Shown here: piece after piece, positions 15,901-28,032 of the stretch
Numbering within the stretch: position 1 is the stretch's first letter
Layout of the letters: every line of letters starts with the position of its first letter
NCBI GenBank assembly: GCA_963680875.1
Contig: OY804585.1
Location: forward strand, 48,345,085-48,409,084
Length of the DNA stretch: 64,000 nt
Source: Bathymodiolus brooksi
Taxonomy: Eukaryota > Mollusca > Bivalvia > Mytilida > Modiolidae
Direction of reading: 5' to 3'
The notes under the pieces: model-generated
The model's database searches: none
What the model was told of the DNA's origin: nothing
What the model saw: only the letters and a program-made list of their open reading frames with translations
Translations under genes and position numbers: made by a program

Positions 15901-18900
15901 AGCAATCAAACTCCCACATGATGCACAGATTATACATAAAAACAATCAACAAGCAATCAAACTCCCACATGATGCACAGATTATACATAAAAACAATCAA
16001 CAAGCAATCAAACTCCCACATGATGCACAGATTATACATAAAAACAATCAACAAGCAATCAAACTCCCACATGATGCACAGATTATACATAAAAACAATC
16101 AACAAGCAATCAAACTCCCACATGATGCAGAGATTATACATAAAAACAATCAACAAGCAATCAAACTCCCACATGATGCACAGATTATACATAAAAACAA
16201 TCAACAAGCAATCAAACTCCCACATGATGCACAGATTATACATAAAAACAATCAACAAGCAATCAAACTCCCACATGATGCACAGATTATACATAAAAAC
16301 AATCAACAAGCAATCAAACTCCCACATGATGCACATATTATACATAAAAACAATCAACAAGGAATCAAACTCCCACATGATGCACAGATTATACATAAAA
16401 ACAATCAACAAGCAATCAAACTCCCACATGATGCACAGATTATACATAAAAACAATCAACAAGCAATCAAACTCCCACATGATGCACAGATTTATACATA
16501 AAAACAATCAACAAGCAATCAAACTCCCACATGATGCACAGATTATACATAAAAACAATCAACAAGCAATCAAACTCCCACATGATGCACAGATTATACA
16601 TAAAAACAATCAACAAGCAATCAAACTCCCACATGATGCACAGATTATACATAAAAACAATCAACAAGCAATCAAACTCCCACATGATGCACAGATTATA
16701 CATAAAAACAATCAACAAGCAATCAAACTCCCACATGATGCACAGATTATACATAAAAACAATCAACAAGCAATCAAACTCCCACATGATGCACAGATTA
16801 TACATAAAAACAATCAACAAGCAATCAAACTCCCACATGATGCACAGATTATACATAAAAACAATCAACAAGCAATCAAACTCCCACATGATGCACAGAT
16901 TATACATAAAAACAATCAACAAGCAATCAAACTCCCACATGATGCACAGATTATACATAAAAACAATCAACAAGCAATCAAACTCCCACATGATGCACAG
17001 ATTATACATAAAAACAATCAACAAGCAATCAAACTCCCAAATGATGCACAGATTATACATAAAAACAATCAACAAGCAATCAAACTCCCACATGATGCAC
17101 AGATTATACATAAAAACAATCAACAAGCAATCAAACTCCCACATGATGCACAGATTATACATAAAAACAATCAACAAGGAATCAAACTCCCACATGATGC
17201 ACAGATTATACATAAAAACAATCAACAAGCAATCAAACTCCCACATGATGCACAGATTATACATAAAAACAATCAACAAGCAATCAAACTCCCACATGAT
17301 GCACAGATTATACATAAAAACAATCAACAAGCAATCAAACTCCCACATGATGCACAGATTATACATAAAAACAATCAACAAGCAATCAAACTCCCACATG
17401 ATGCACAGATTATACATAAAAACAATCAACAAGCAATCAAACTCCCACATGATGCACAGATTATACATAAAAACAATCAACAAGGAATCAAACTCCCAAA
17501 TGATGCACAGATTATACATAAAAACAATCAACAAGCAATCAAACTCCCACATGATGCACAGATTATACATAAAAACAATCAACAAGCAATCAAACTCCCA
17601 CATGATGCACAGATTATACATAAAAACAATCAACAAGCAATAAAACTCCCACATGATGCACAGATTATACATAAAAACAATCAACAAGCAATCAAACTCC
17701 CACATGATGCACAGATTATACATAAAAACAATCAACAAGCAATCAAGCTCCCACATGATGCACAGATTATACATAAAAACAATCAACAAGGAATCAAACT
17801 CCCACATGATGCACAGATTATACATAAAAACAATCAACAACCAATCAAACTCCCACATGATGCACAGATTATACATAAAAACAATCAACAAGCAATCAAA
17901 CTCCCACATGATGCACAGATTATACATAAAAACAATCAACAAGCAATCAAACTCCCACATGATGCACAGATTATACATAAAAACAATCAACAACCAATCA
18001 AACTCCCACATGATGCACATATTATACATAAAAACAATCAACAAGGAATCAAACTCCCACATGATGCACAGATTATACATAAAAACAATCAACAAGCAAT
18101 CAAACTCCCACATGATGCACAGATTATACATAAAAACAATCAACAAGCAATCAAACTCCCACATGATGCACAGATTATACATAAAAACAATCAACAAGCA
18201 ATCAAACTCCCACATGATGCACATATTATACATAAAAACAATCAACAAGGAATCAAACTCCCACATGATGCACAGATTATACATAAAAACAATCAACAAG
18301 CAATCAAACTCCCACATGATGCACAGATTATACATAAAAACAATCAACAAGCAATCAAACTCCCACATGATGCACATATTATACATAAAAACAATCAACA
18401 AGCAATCAAACTCCCACATGATGCACATATTATACATAAAAACAATCAACAAGCAATCAAACTCCCACATGATGCACAGATTATACATAAAAACAATCAA
18501 CAAGCAATCAAACTCCCACATGATGCACAGATTATACATAAAAACAATCAACAAGCAATCAAACTCCCACATGATGTACAGATTATACATAAAAACAATC
18601 AACAAGGAATCAAACTCCCACATGATGCACAGATTATACATAAAAACAATCAACAAGGAATCAAACTCCCACATGATGTACAGATTATACATAAAAACAA
18701 TCAACAAGGAATCAAACTCCCACATGATGCACAGATTATACATAAAAACAATCAACAAGCAATCAAACTCCCACATGATGTACAGATTATACATAAAAAC
18801 AATCAACAAGCAATCAAACTCCCACATGATGCACATATTATACATAAAAACAATCAACAACCAATCAAACTCCCACATGATGCACATATTATACATAAAA

Positions 18901-20018
18901 ACAATCAACAAGCAATCAAACTCCCACATGATGCACAGATTATACATAAAAACAATCAACAAGCAATCAAACTCCCACATGATGCACAGATTATACATAA
19001 AAACAATCAACAAGCAATCAAACTCCCACATGATGCACAGATTATACATAAAAACAATCAACAACCAATCAAACTCCCACATGATGCACATATTATACAT
19101 AAAAACAATCAACAAGCAATCAAACTCCCACATGATGCACAGATTATACATAAAAACAATCAACAAGCAATCAAACTCCCACATGATGCACATATTATAC
19201 ATAAAAACAATCAACAACCAATCAAACTCCCACATGATGCACATATTATACATAAAAACAATCAACAAGCAATCAAACTCCCACATGATGCACATATTAT
19301 ACATAAAAACAATCAACAACCAATCAAACTCCCACATGATGCACATATTATACATAAAAACAATCAACAAGCAATCAAACTCCCACATGATGCACATATT
19401 ATACATAAAAACAATCAACAAGCAATCAAACTCCCACATGATGCACATATTATACATAAAAACAATCAACAAGCAATCAAACTCCCACATGATGCACAGA
19501 TTATACATAAAAACAATCAACAAGCAATCAAACTCCCACATGATGCACATATTATACATAAAAACAATCAACAAGCAATCAAACTCCCACATGATGCACA
19601 TATTATACATAAAAACAATCAACAAGCAATCAAACTCCCACATGATGCACAGATTATACATAAAAACAATCAACAAGCAATCAAACTCCCACATGATGCA
19701 CAGATTATACATAAAAACAATCAACAAGCAATCAAACTCCCACATGATGCACAGATTATACATAAAAACAATCAACAAGCAATCAAACTCCCACATGATG
19801 CACAGATTATACATAAAAACAATCAACAAGCAATCAAACTCCCACATGATGCACAGATTATACATAAAAACAATCAACAAGCAATCAAACTCCCACATGA
19901 TGCACAGATTATACATAAAAACAATCAACAAGCAATCAAACTCCCACATGATGCACAGATTATACATAAAAACAATCAACAAGCAATCAAACTCCCACAT
20001 GATGCACAGATTATACAT

Positions 20019-21949
20019 GAACCCAATATTCCAAAGCAAAGTGTTCTTTTTCTTTTATTCTGTCCTATTTCGATTTACAGCTTCTGATTACCCATTTGAA
20101 TCTTCAAACTTTTCTTATCACCGGGTTTGTAACTAAATTAACACGACGGGTGCCACTAGTGGAGCAGGAACTGTCTACCCTTCCAGAGCATCTGAGTTCA
20201 CTCCCGATTTTTAGTGGGGATCTTTAGTTTTATGTGTATGTTTTGTAGATCGTTGTTTGTTCCTGTGTTCCATTTTCTTTTGGATATTGTGTTGTATGTC
20301 CTTTTTAGATTGACGGCCTTTGATTTCCCATTGGAATCTTCAAACATTTCTTATTGGCATTCTGAAGCATATTGATAAAAATAAACGTCTATGATAAGGA
20401 TGTTGTTCCATATCATATGTCCAATCAGTACTCATTTCATTACTGTTTTACTGGTTTTACATAAAACTAGTTTAACCTGCCACATTTTATATTAGTGGCT
20501 GTACCGAGCCATAAAAATGAGAGATCAGGTATATGCACGTTAAGGGTATCGATTTTGCCTCTTCTGCGGTTTGTTGATTGGATTTTAGAACTGTTCTGAT
20601 TGTGTGGTAATTTTTGCTTTTCATTTTATTATTTCGAAAAATTACATATCCCCGTGTAACAAAAAGTCGGTCATTCATTGGATAATGTTTGATTATTTTT
20701 TTCATGTTTGAAAAGTAAACATTTTTTTTCTTTTTAATTATGTTCCTCATCTATTCTTGCTCACATGTGTAAAGTTCCACGGAAAAAAGATCGATAATAA
20801 TAACACACTGACCCATATTTGTTTACTACCGTTTTTCCAAATGGCGTCCTATTACCTCACATAAGGCCGGTCAAAGGTCAATAAAGCTCATGATAACCAA
20901 ACTTAAAAAGTAAACCAGATTAAGAGTGTATAGTATTTTAGCCTTTTCTGTGTAATTGTTTTGTCTGAAAAGTTTTTTTTTAAATAGTTTGAAATTGAAG
21001 TATTAAAAATTAATTATTTGGTGCAAGCATTGAACTTGCTTACCCATAAAATAAAATATGTAATCCAGTGAAATTTGTCTTTTTATTTTTGTCAATGCAA
21101 TACATTAGACTGACTACATACTACCATATTTTTTGTAAGACAACTAATGTCTGATTTCTGTTTATTTCAATCACATTTATTATTACAGAGTGGTAACAAT
21201 ACAGATTTGTTGTAATAATTAGTAATAATGACAGGTTTTTTCCCTCCAGATAATCTCATTTTTCTGTTTGGTTTAATTTAATTCTTTGTTCAATTTATGT
21301 TATAAATGTTGATTATTGCTGTTAAATTAATTCTTTTTCTATCTTCTCTGTGAATATCATTTCATTACCCCAAGAAGTAAGGAGTATATTTGTTATTAAA
21401 TCAGCAGTGGAAATGCAAAATAATCTGACATTTTGTGACTAATGGAGAGCACTTGTATGTATTTTCCCGGTAAATCAGCCATTTTTTAGAAAATGGTGGA
21501 ATCTGAATGATCAATCATCATGTTTTCAAAGTATTTTAAGATACAATTTGCTTGGCCTACATTCCAAAAAAGGTCATGAACTGGGATGAAGATTACATCA
21601 ACAAACCGGAAAGGTACAAATGTTTGGGAAATACCATCGATGGAAACATATTTAACCAGCATAATGATCAGGAAAAAAGACATTAGTAAAAAGGATCTTT
21701 TTTACTTGCATGGAATTTATTCAATTCAAACTTCTCTGTTTTAATGTCATCTTGTAATTTTGACGTTGAATAGAATTCCCTCTGTGTTTATGTATGCTAT
21801 GAATATACAGAATGACGTCATTGGTCTCGTGCTGCGCGAGAATTGTAAATCAAAACAAGTGACCGACTTTATTGCATGACCGAACAGATGTCAAGACACG
21901 ATATATGAAATTATTATGATTTATTTGATATGGAGAAATTAGATGTCGG
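20019..21949. other. Non-coding AT-rich spacer with dispersed-repeat pieces
   Basis: The first 340 bases hold two pieces of one dispersed family, annotated separately. The rest is AT-rich with poly-T and poly-A stretches and no reading frame with recognisable protein features. The short open frames at 20,487-20,750 and 21,486-21,683 on the minus strand have no domain signal and look like chance. Confidence 0.7.
20030..20360 (+). repeat. Dispersed mussel-type repeat, two adjoining pieces
   Basis: A 3'-like piece (20,030-20,122, containing GATTTACAGCTTCTGATTAC and GAATCTTCAAAC) is followed by a longer copy (20,140-20,360). The longer copy begins near GGTGCCACTAGTGGAGCAGG and ends with GGAATCTTCAAAC. 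Related copies lie at 51,960-52,120 and 55,245-55,400. I recognise the 'GTGCCAC..GTGGAGCAGGA..TG.TTACCCTTC' type from memory as very common in mussel DNA. Its mobility type is unknown to me. Confidence 0.7.
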
Positions 21950-22210
21950 GTCAAACCAAAGTCTAAAAAAATGATATTGTTGCTTATCTGGAAAGCAAAC
22001 AGAATTAAGGAGAAAGAGGACTGATTGGCTCGGAATCAAGATAACGTGTCCGGGTTGGGCGACATGTTTTTCCGCGGACGGTTTAGTGTTTCAGTGAGCT
22101 ACCACTATACAAATCCAGCTAAGCGTGTTGGTCTAGTACAAAGCAGACAATCACTATCATCTCATCGAATGTAACTTGTTCTCGCCATGACATAGCTGGA
22201 AAAACAAAAC
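21950..22210 (+). mobile_element. tRNA-headed SINE family A, 5'-truncated copy
   Basis: The body matches the fuller copies at 48,993-49,322 and 52,656-53,014 (minus strand). Shared landmarks are GGGTCAAAC, GAGAAAGAGGACTGATTGGC, CTCGGAATCA, GTGAGCTA, and the 3' part ACTTGTTCTCGCCATGA. The tRNA-like head with boxes A and B is missing, so this copy is 5'-truncated, as is usual for retroposons. Confidence 0.7.
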
Positions 22211-22454
22211 TCTCATTTCGCGCTAAAAAAAATACTCACAATCTCATTCTCGGTTTGATTCTAAAATTATGTGTTTACATATCTTTTTTTGCGAGTTATC
22301 TCCCTTAAGACGGACGCAATACTATCTGGTCTATCAAGAGCAATGGAAAGGACAGCGACTTTGAGTATAATTTACTCATAGTTTGCTGATATTTTAGCCT
22401 AATAAAAAATCAGAGGATAATGTTATAGGAAATAGAAAATTCACAAATTAAAAT

Positions 22455-22510
22455 TTTGATTGATTGATTGATTGATTGGTGTTTAAAGTCAACTGTACCA
22501 GTATTTCAAC
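22455..22510 (-). repeat. SINE 3'-tail fragment with (GATT)n
   Basis: Five GATT repeats are followed by GGTGTTTAAAGTC. Read on the minus strand this is a 3' end of the form 'TTTAAACACC' plus an ATCA-type tail, like the 3' end of the V-core SINE copies nearby. Only about 55 bases remain. Confidence 0.5.
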
Positions 22511-22800
22511 TAGATCGTCGCGTGTTAATTTTTTTTAGCAGATTATGGGACCTCTTTGACAGAAATAATCACATGAAAAACGTATAATTTTAGACGAAAA
22601 TGTACAAATGGTCTAATTGTCGTTTTTTGTGTTATAATATATGTATATATTGCTAGTAATTATTTTATATTTATACGTAGTATTTTGTAATATACACTTT
22701 CCGTTTTTATCTTGTCAACTATTATTTTCCTGAAATGTTTTTGATCTTATGCACTAAATTGAGATACATTATTTTAATATCTAAATATCGAATTATTGAG

Positions 22801-22985
22801 GGGCCATCGTAGTCGTGATCGTATGGTAGTTGGAGGTGTGAGTGCGAATCCAGTTCATGGTGAGGTATACTCGAGTTCAGTGGTTTTCTCCAGGTACTCC
22901 GGTTTCCTCCACCAATAAAGCTGACCGCCACTATATAGCTTAAATATTGTTGAAAGTGGCGTTAAGCACCATAAACCAAACCAAT
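22801..22985 (+). mobile_element. V-core SINE (tRNA-headed), plus-strand copy
   Basis: The copy starts with a tRNA-like head remnant (GTGATCGTATGGTAGTTGG). It continues into a central block GTGGTTTTCTCCAGGTACTC and CGGTTTCCTCCACC, and ends with GAAAGTGGCGTTAAGCACC. The central block closely resembles the V domain of V-SINEs known from fish and molluscs, so this is probably a molluscan V-SINE (the RUDI family is a candidate, named from memory). Part of the head between the A box and the V block is shortened. Confidence 0.7.
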
Positions 22986-23374
22986 CGAATTGTTGAATTC
23001 AAAGACTTGTACAATATTTTAGATTTCAAAGAGTCATTAGTCTAATTAAATTGAACACGATTTGATCTTTTTAAGATTTTGTACTCTCATATATTGTAAA
23101 TATAATTATTAAGTCATTCATAGTAAATTAATGTAAATGTATGTTCTTCTATGTATTATTGATGTATCATGTTGATGTATGTTTTGTTTAGATGACTAAT
23201 TAAATGTAGCTATTTCTGTTCATTTTGGTGTATTTATCATTGTTTTTTTTTCAATTATGCATACATTGATTACATTGTGTACAATATGTCAACGTTAAAA
23301 ATATACAACGCAAATGTTGTATAGACACCAACTTCAGCAACTATAACCTCCTTAACAAATAAAAGAACATTCTC
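22986..23374. other. AT-rich spacer before the 27-bp array
   Basis: This sequence is AT-rich with repeated TGTAT and TTGATGTAT motifs and a poly-T run. I see no gene or recognisable repeat. The array begins at about 23,375 with CAAAGGGTATGCAG. Confidence 0.7.
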
Positions 23375-26300
23375 AAAGGGTATGCAGTTCCTGGTTCTTA
23401 TGAAGGGTATGAAGTTCCTGGTACTTATGAAGGGTATGAAGTTCCTGGTACTTATGAAGGGTATGAAGTTCCTGGTACTTATGAAGGGTATGAAGTTCCT
23501 GGTACTTATGAAGGGTATGAAGTTCATGGTTCTTATGAAGGGTATGAAGTTCCTGGTTCTTATGAAGGGTAAGCAGTTCCTGGTTCTTTTGAAAGGTAAG
23601 CAGTTCCTGGTTCTTTTGAAGGGTATGCAGTTCCAGGTTCATATGAAGGGTATGAAGTTCCTGGTACTTATGAAGGGTATACAGTTCCTGGTTCTTATGA
23701 AGGGTATGCAGTTCCTGGTTCTTATGAAGGGCATGCAGTTCCTGGTTCTTATGAAGGGTATGAAGTTCCTGGTTCTTATGAAGGGTAAGCAGTTCCTGGT
23801 TCTTATAAAGGGTATGCAGTTCTTGTTCTTATGAAGGGTAAGCAGTTCCTTGTTCTTATGAAGGGTAAGCAGTTCCTGGTTCTTGTGAAGGGCATGCAGT
23901 TCCTGATTCTTATGAAGGGTATGAAGTTCCTGGTTCTTATGAAGGGTATGAAGTTCCTGGTTCTTATGAAGGGTATGAAGCTCCTGGTACTTATGAAGGG
24001 TATGCAGTTCCTGGTTCTTATGAAGGGTATGAAGTTCCTGGTTCTTATGAAGGGTATGAAGTTCCTGGTTCTTATGAAGGGTATGAAGTACCAGGTACTT
24101 ATGAAGGGTATGCAGTTCCTGGTACTTATGAAGGGTATGCAGTTCCTGGTTCTTATGAAGGGTGTGCAGTTCCTGGTTTTTATGAAGGGTAAGCAGTTCC
24201 TGGTTCTTTTGAAGGGTAAGCAGTTCCTGGTTCTTTTGAAGGGTAAGCAGTTCCTGGTTCTTATGAAGGGTAAGGAGTTCCTGGTTCTGATGAAGTGTAT
24301 GCAGTTCCTTGTTCATATAAAGGGTAATCAGTTTATGGTTCTTATGAAGGGTAAGCAGTTCTGGTTCTTATGAAGGGTAAGCAGTGTATGGTTCTTATGA
24401 AGGGTAAGAAGTTCTGGTTCTTATGAAGGGTAAGCAGTTCCTGGTTCTTATGAAGGGTATGCAGTTCCTGGTACTTATGAAGGGTAAGCGGTTTCTTGTT
24501 CTTATGAAGGGTATGCAGTTCCTGGTTCATATGAAGGGTATGCAGTTCCTGGTTCTCATGAAGGGTAAGAAGTTCCTGGTTCTTATGAAAGGTATGCAGT
24601 TCCTGGTTCTTATGAAGGGTATGCAGTTCCTGGTCCTTATGAAGGGTAAGCAGTTCCTGGTTCTTATGAAGGGTATGAAGTTCCTGGTTCTTATGAAGGG
24701 TAAGCAGTTCCTGGTTCTTATGAAGGGTATGCAGTGCCTGGTTCTCATGAAGGGTAAGAAATTCCTGGTTCTTATGAAAGGTATGCAGTTTCTGGTTCTT
24801 ATGAAGGGTATGCAGTTCCTGGTTTTTATGAAGGGTAAGCAGTTCCTTGTTCTTATGAAGGGTAAGCAGTTCCTGGTTCTTGTGAAGGGTATGCAGTTCC
24901 TAATTCTTATGAAGGGTAGGCAGTTCCTGGTTCTTATGAAGGTTGAGCAGTTCCTGGTTCTGATGAAGTGCATGCAGTTCCTGGTTCTTATGAAGGGTAA
25001 GCAGTTCCTGGTTCTTGTGAAGGGTATGCAGTTCCTAATTCTTATGAAGGGTAAGCAGTTCCTGGTTCTTATGAAGGTTGAGCAGTTCCTGGTTCTGATG
25101 AAGTGCATGCAGTTCCTGGTTCTTATGAAGGGAATACGGTTCCTGGTTCTTATGAAGGGTATGCAGTTCGTGGTACTTATAAGGGTATGCAGTTCCTGGT
25201 TCTTATGAAGGGTATGCAGTTCTAGTTCTTGTGAAGGGTATGAAGTTCCTGGTACTTATGAAGGGTATACAGTTCCTGGTTATTATGAAGGGTATGCAGT
25301 TCCTGGTACTTATGAAGGGTATGCAGTTCCTTTTTCTTATGAAGGGTATGCTGTTCCTGGTACTTATGAAGGGTATGCAGTTCCTGGTTCTTATTAAGGG
25401 TGTGAAGTTACTGGTGCTTATGAAGGGTATGCAGTTCCTGGTTCTTATGAAGGGTATGCAGTTCCTGGTGCTTATGAAGGGTATGCAGTTCCTGGTTCCT
25501 ATGAAGGGTATGCAGTTCCTGGTACTTTCGAAGGGTGTGCAGTTCCTGGTTCTTATGAAGGGTATGCATTTACTGGTTGATATGAAAGGTAAGCAGTTCC
25601 TGGTTCATATGAAGGGTAAGCAGTTCCTGGTTCTTTTTAAGGGTATGCAGTTCTTGGATCTTATGAAGGGTATGCAGTTTCTGGTTCTTTAGAAAGGCAA
25701 ACAATTCCTAGTTCTTATGAAGGGTAAGTAGTTCCTGGTTCTTATGAAGGGTATGAAGTTCCTGGTATTTATGAAGGGTATGCAGTTCCTGGTTCTTATG
25801 AAGGGTATGCAGTTCCTGGTATTTATGAAGGGTAAGCAGTTTCTTGTTCTTATGAAGGGTATGCAGTTCCTGGTTCTTATGAAGGGTACGCAGTTCCTGG
25901 TTCGTATGAAGGGTAAGAAGTTCCTGGTTCTTATGAAGGTTAAGCAGTTCCTGGTTCTTATGAAGGTTAAGCAGTTCCTGGTTCTTATGAAGGGTAAGCA
26001 GTTCCTGGTTCTTATGAAAGGTAAGAAGTTCCTGGTTCTTTTGAAGGATATGCAGTTCCTGGTTTTTATGAAGGGTAAGAAGTTCCTGGTTCTTATGAAA
26101 GGTATGCAGTTCCTGGTTCTTATGAAGGGTATGCATTTCCTGGTTGATATGAAGGGTAAGCAGTTCCTGGTTCATATGAAGGGTAATCAGTTCCTGGTTC
26201 TTTTGAATGGTATGCAGTTCTTGGTTCTTATGAAGGGTATGCAGTTTCTGGTTCTTTAGAAAGGCAAACAATTCCTAGTCCTTATGAAGGGTAAGCAGTT

Positions 26301-28032
26301 CCTTCTTCTTATGAAGGGTAAGCAGTTCCTGGTTCTTTTGAAGAGTAAGCAGTTCCTGATTCTTTTGAAGGGTAAGCAGTTCCTGATTCTTATGAAGGGT
26401 AAGGAGTTCCTGGTTCTTATGAAGGGTATGCAGTTCCTGGTTCTTATTAAGGGTAAGCAGTTTATGGTTCTTATGAAGGTTAAGCCATTCTGGTTTCTTA
26501 TGAAGGATAAGCAGTTCCTAGTTATGATGAAGGGTAAGCAGTTTATGGTTCTTATGAAGAGTAAGACGTTCTGGTTCTTATGAAGGGTAAGCAGTTCCTG
26601 GTTCTTATGAAAGGTAATCAGTTTTTGGTTCTTATTAAAGGTATGCAGTGCCTGGTTTTTATGATAGGTAAGCAGTTCCTGGTTCCTATGAAGGGTATGC
26701 AGTTCCTGGTTTTTATGAAGGGTATGCAGTTCCCGGTACTTATGAAGGGTATGCAGTTCCTGGTTCTTATGAAGGGTAAGCAGTTTCTTGTTCTTATGAA
26801 GGGTATGCAGTTCCTGGTTCTTATGAAGGATATGCAGTTCCTGGTTCTTATGAAAGGTATGCAGTTCCTGGTTCTTATGAAGGGTAAGCAGTTCCTGGTT
26901 CTTATGAAGGGTAAGCAGTTCCTGGTTCTTGTGAAGGGTATGCAGTTCCAGGTTCTTATGAAGGGTATGCAGTTCCTGGTTCTTATGAAGGGTATGAAGG
27001 TCCTGGTTCTTATGAGGGGTATGAAGTTCCTGGTACTTATGAAGGGTATGCAGTTCCTGGTTCTTATGAAGGGTATGAAGTTCCTGATTCTTATGAAGGG
27101 TATGCAGTTCCTGGTTCTTATGAAGGGTATGAAGTTCCTGGTACTTATGAAGGATAAGCAGTTCCTGGTTCTTATGAAGGGTAACCAGTACCTGGTTCTT
27201 ATGAAGGGTAAACAGTTTCTGGTTCTTTTGAAGGGTAAGCAGTTACTGGTTCTTTTGAAGGGTAAGCAGTTCCTGGTTCTGATGAACGGTAAGGAATTCC
27301 TGGTTCTTATGAAGGGTATGCAGTTCCTGGTTCTTATGAAGGGTAAGCAGTTTATGGTTCTTATGAAGGGTAAAGAGTTCTGGTTCTTATGAAGGGTAAG
27401 CAGTTCCTGGTTCCTATAAAGGGTAAGCAGTTTATGGTTCTTATGAAGGGTAAGATGTTCTGGTTCTAATGAAGGGTAAGCAGTTCCTGGTTGTTATGAA
27501 AGGTAATCAATTCCTGGTTCTTATGAAGGGTATATAGTTCCTGGTTTTTATGAAGGGTAAGCAGTTCCTGGTTCTTATGAAGGTTGAGCAGTTCCTGGTT
27601 CTGATGAAGGGTATGCAGTTCCTGGTTCTTATGAAGGGTAAGGAGTTCCTGGTTCTTATGAAGGGCATGCACTTCCTGGTTTTTATGAAGGGTATGCAGT
27701 TCCTGGTTCTTACGAAGGGTATGAAGTTCCTGGTTCTTATGAAGAGTATGCATTTCCTGGTTCTTATGAAGGGTATGCAGTGCCTAGTTCTTATGAAGGG
27801 TAAGCAGTTCCTGGTTCTTATGAAGGGTATGCAGTTCTTGGTTCCTATGAAGGGTATGCAGTTCCTGGTACTTATGAAGGGTGTGCGGTTCCTGGTTCTT
27901 ATGAAGGGTAAGCAGTTCCTGGTTCTTTTGAAGGGTAAGCAGTTCCTGATTCTTTTGAAGGGTAAGCAGTTCCTGGTTCTTATGAAGGGTAAGGAGTTCC
28001 TGGTTCTGATGAAGTGTATGCATTTCCTGGTT

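Larger units (their letters stand above)
1..20018. repeat. 51-bp satellite array (about 389 copies)
   Basis: A head-to-tail array of a 51-bp unit fills this interval and continues past the left edge. The unit starts ACAGATTATACATAAAAAC and ends with CTCCCACATGATGC. The main variants are ACAGATT/ACATATT near the unit start and GCAATC/GGAATC/CCAATC in the middle, with rarer CCCAAATG, GATGTACA, GCAGAG and CACGATG. Because 51 is 17 codons and the unit has no stop in two forward frames and one reverse frame, open frames up to 1,882 codons run through it. They encode only 17-residue repeats and shift frame wherever a unit gains or loses a base. The plus strand is rich in A and C and poor in G. The array ends inside a unit at about 20,018. 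I see no sign that it is a gene. It is most likely satellite DNA, function unknown. Confidence 0.97.

Noticed and set aside
1..20018. CRISPR array
   Set aside because: The repeats are directly tandem with no unique spacers, and the context is eukaryotic.
14439..20087. 1,882-codon plus-strand open frame (also 1,190-, 1,173-, 1,126- and 1,061-codon frames) in the 51-bp array
   Set aside because: It is a pure translation of a 51-bp satellite in several frames at once, changing frame at each one-base indel. There is no initiator context, domain or composition expected of a real protein.
22722..22931. 69-codon minus-strand frame
   Set aside because: It is antisense to the V-core SINE at 22,801-22,985.
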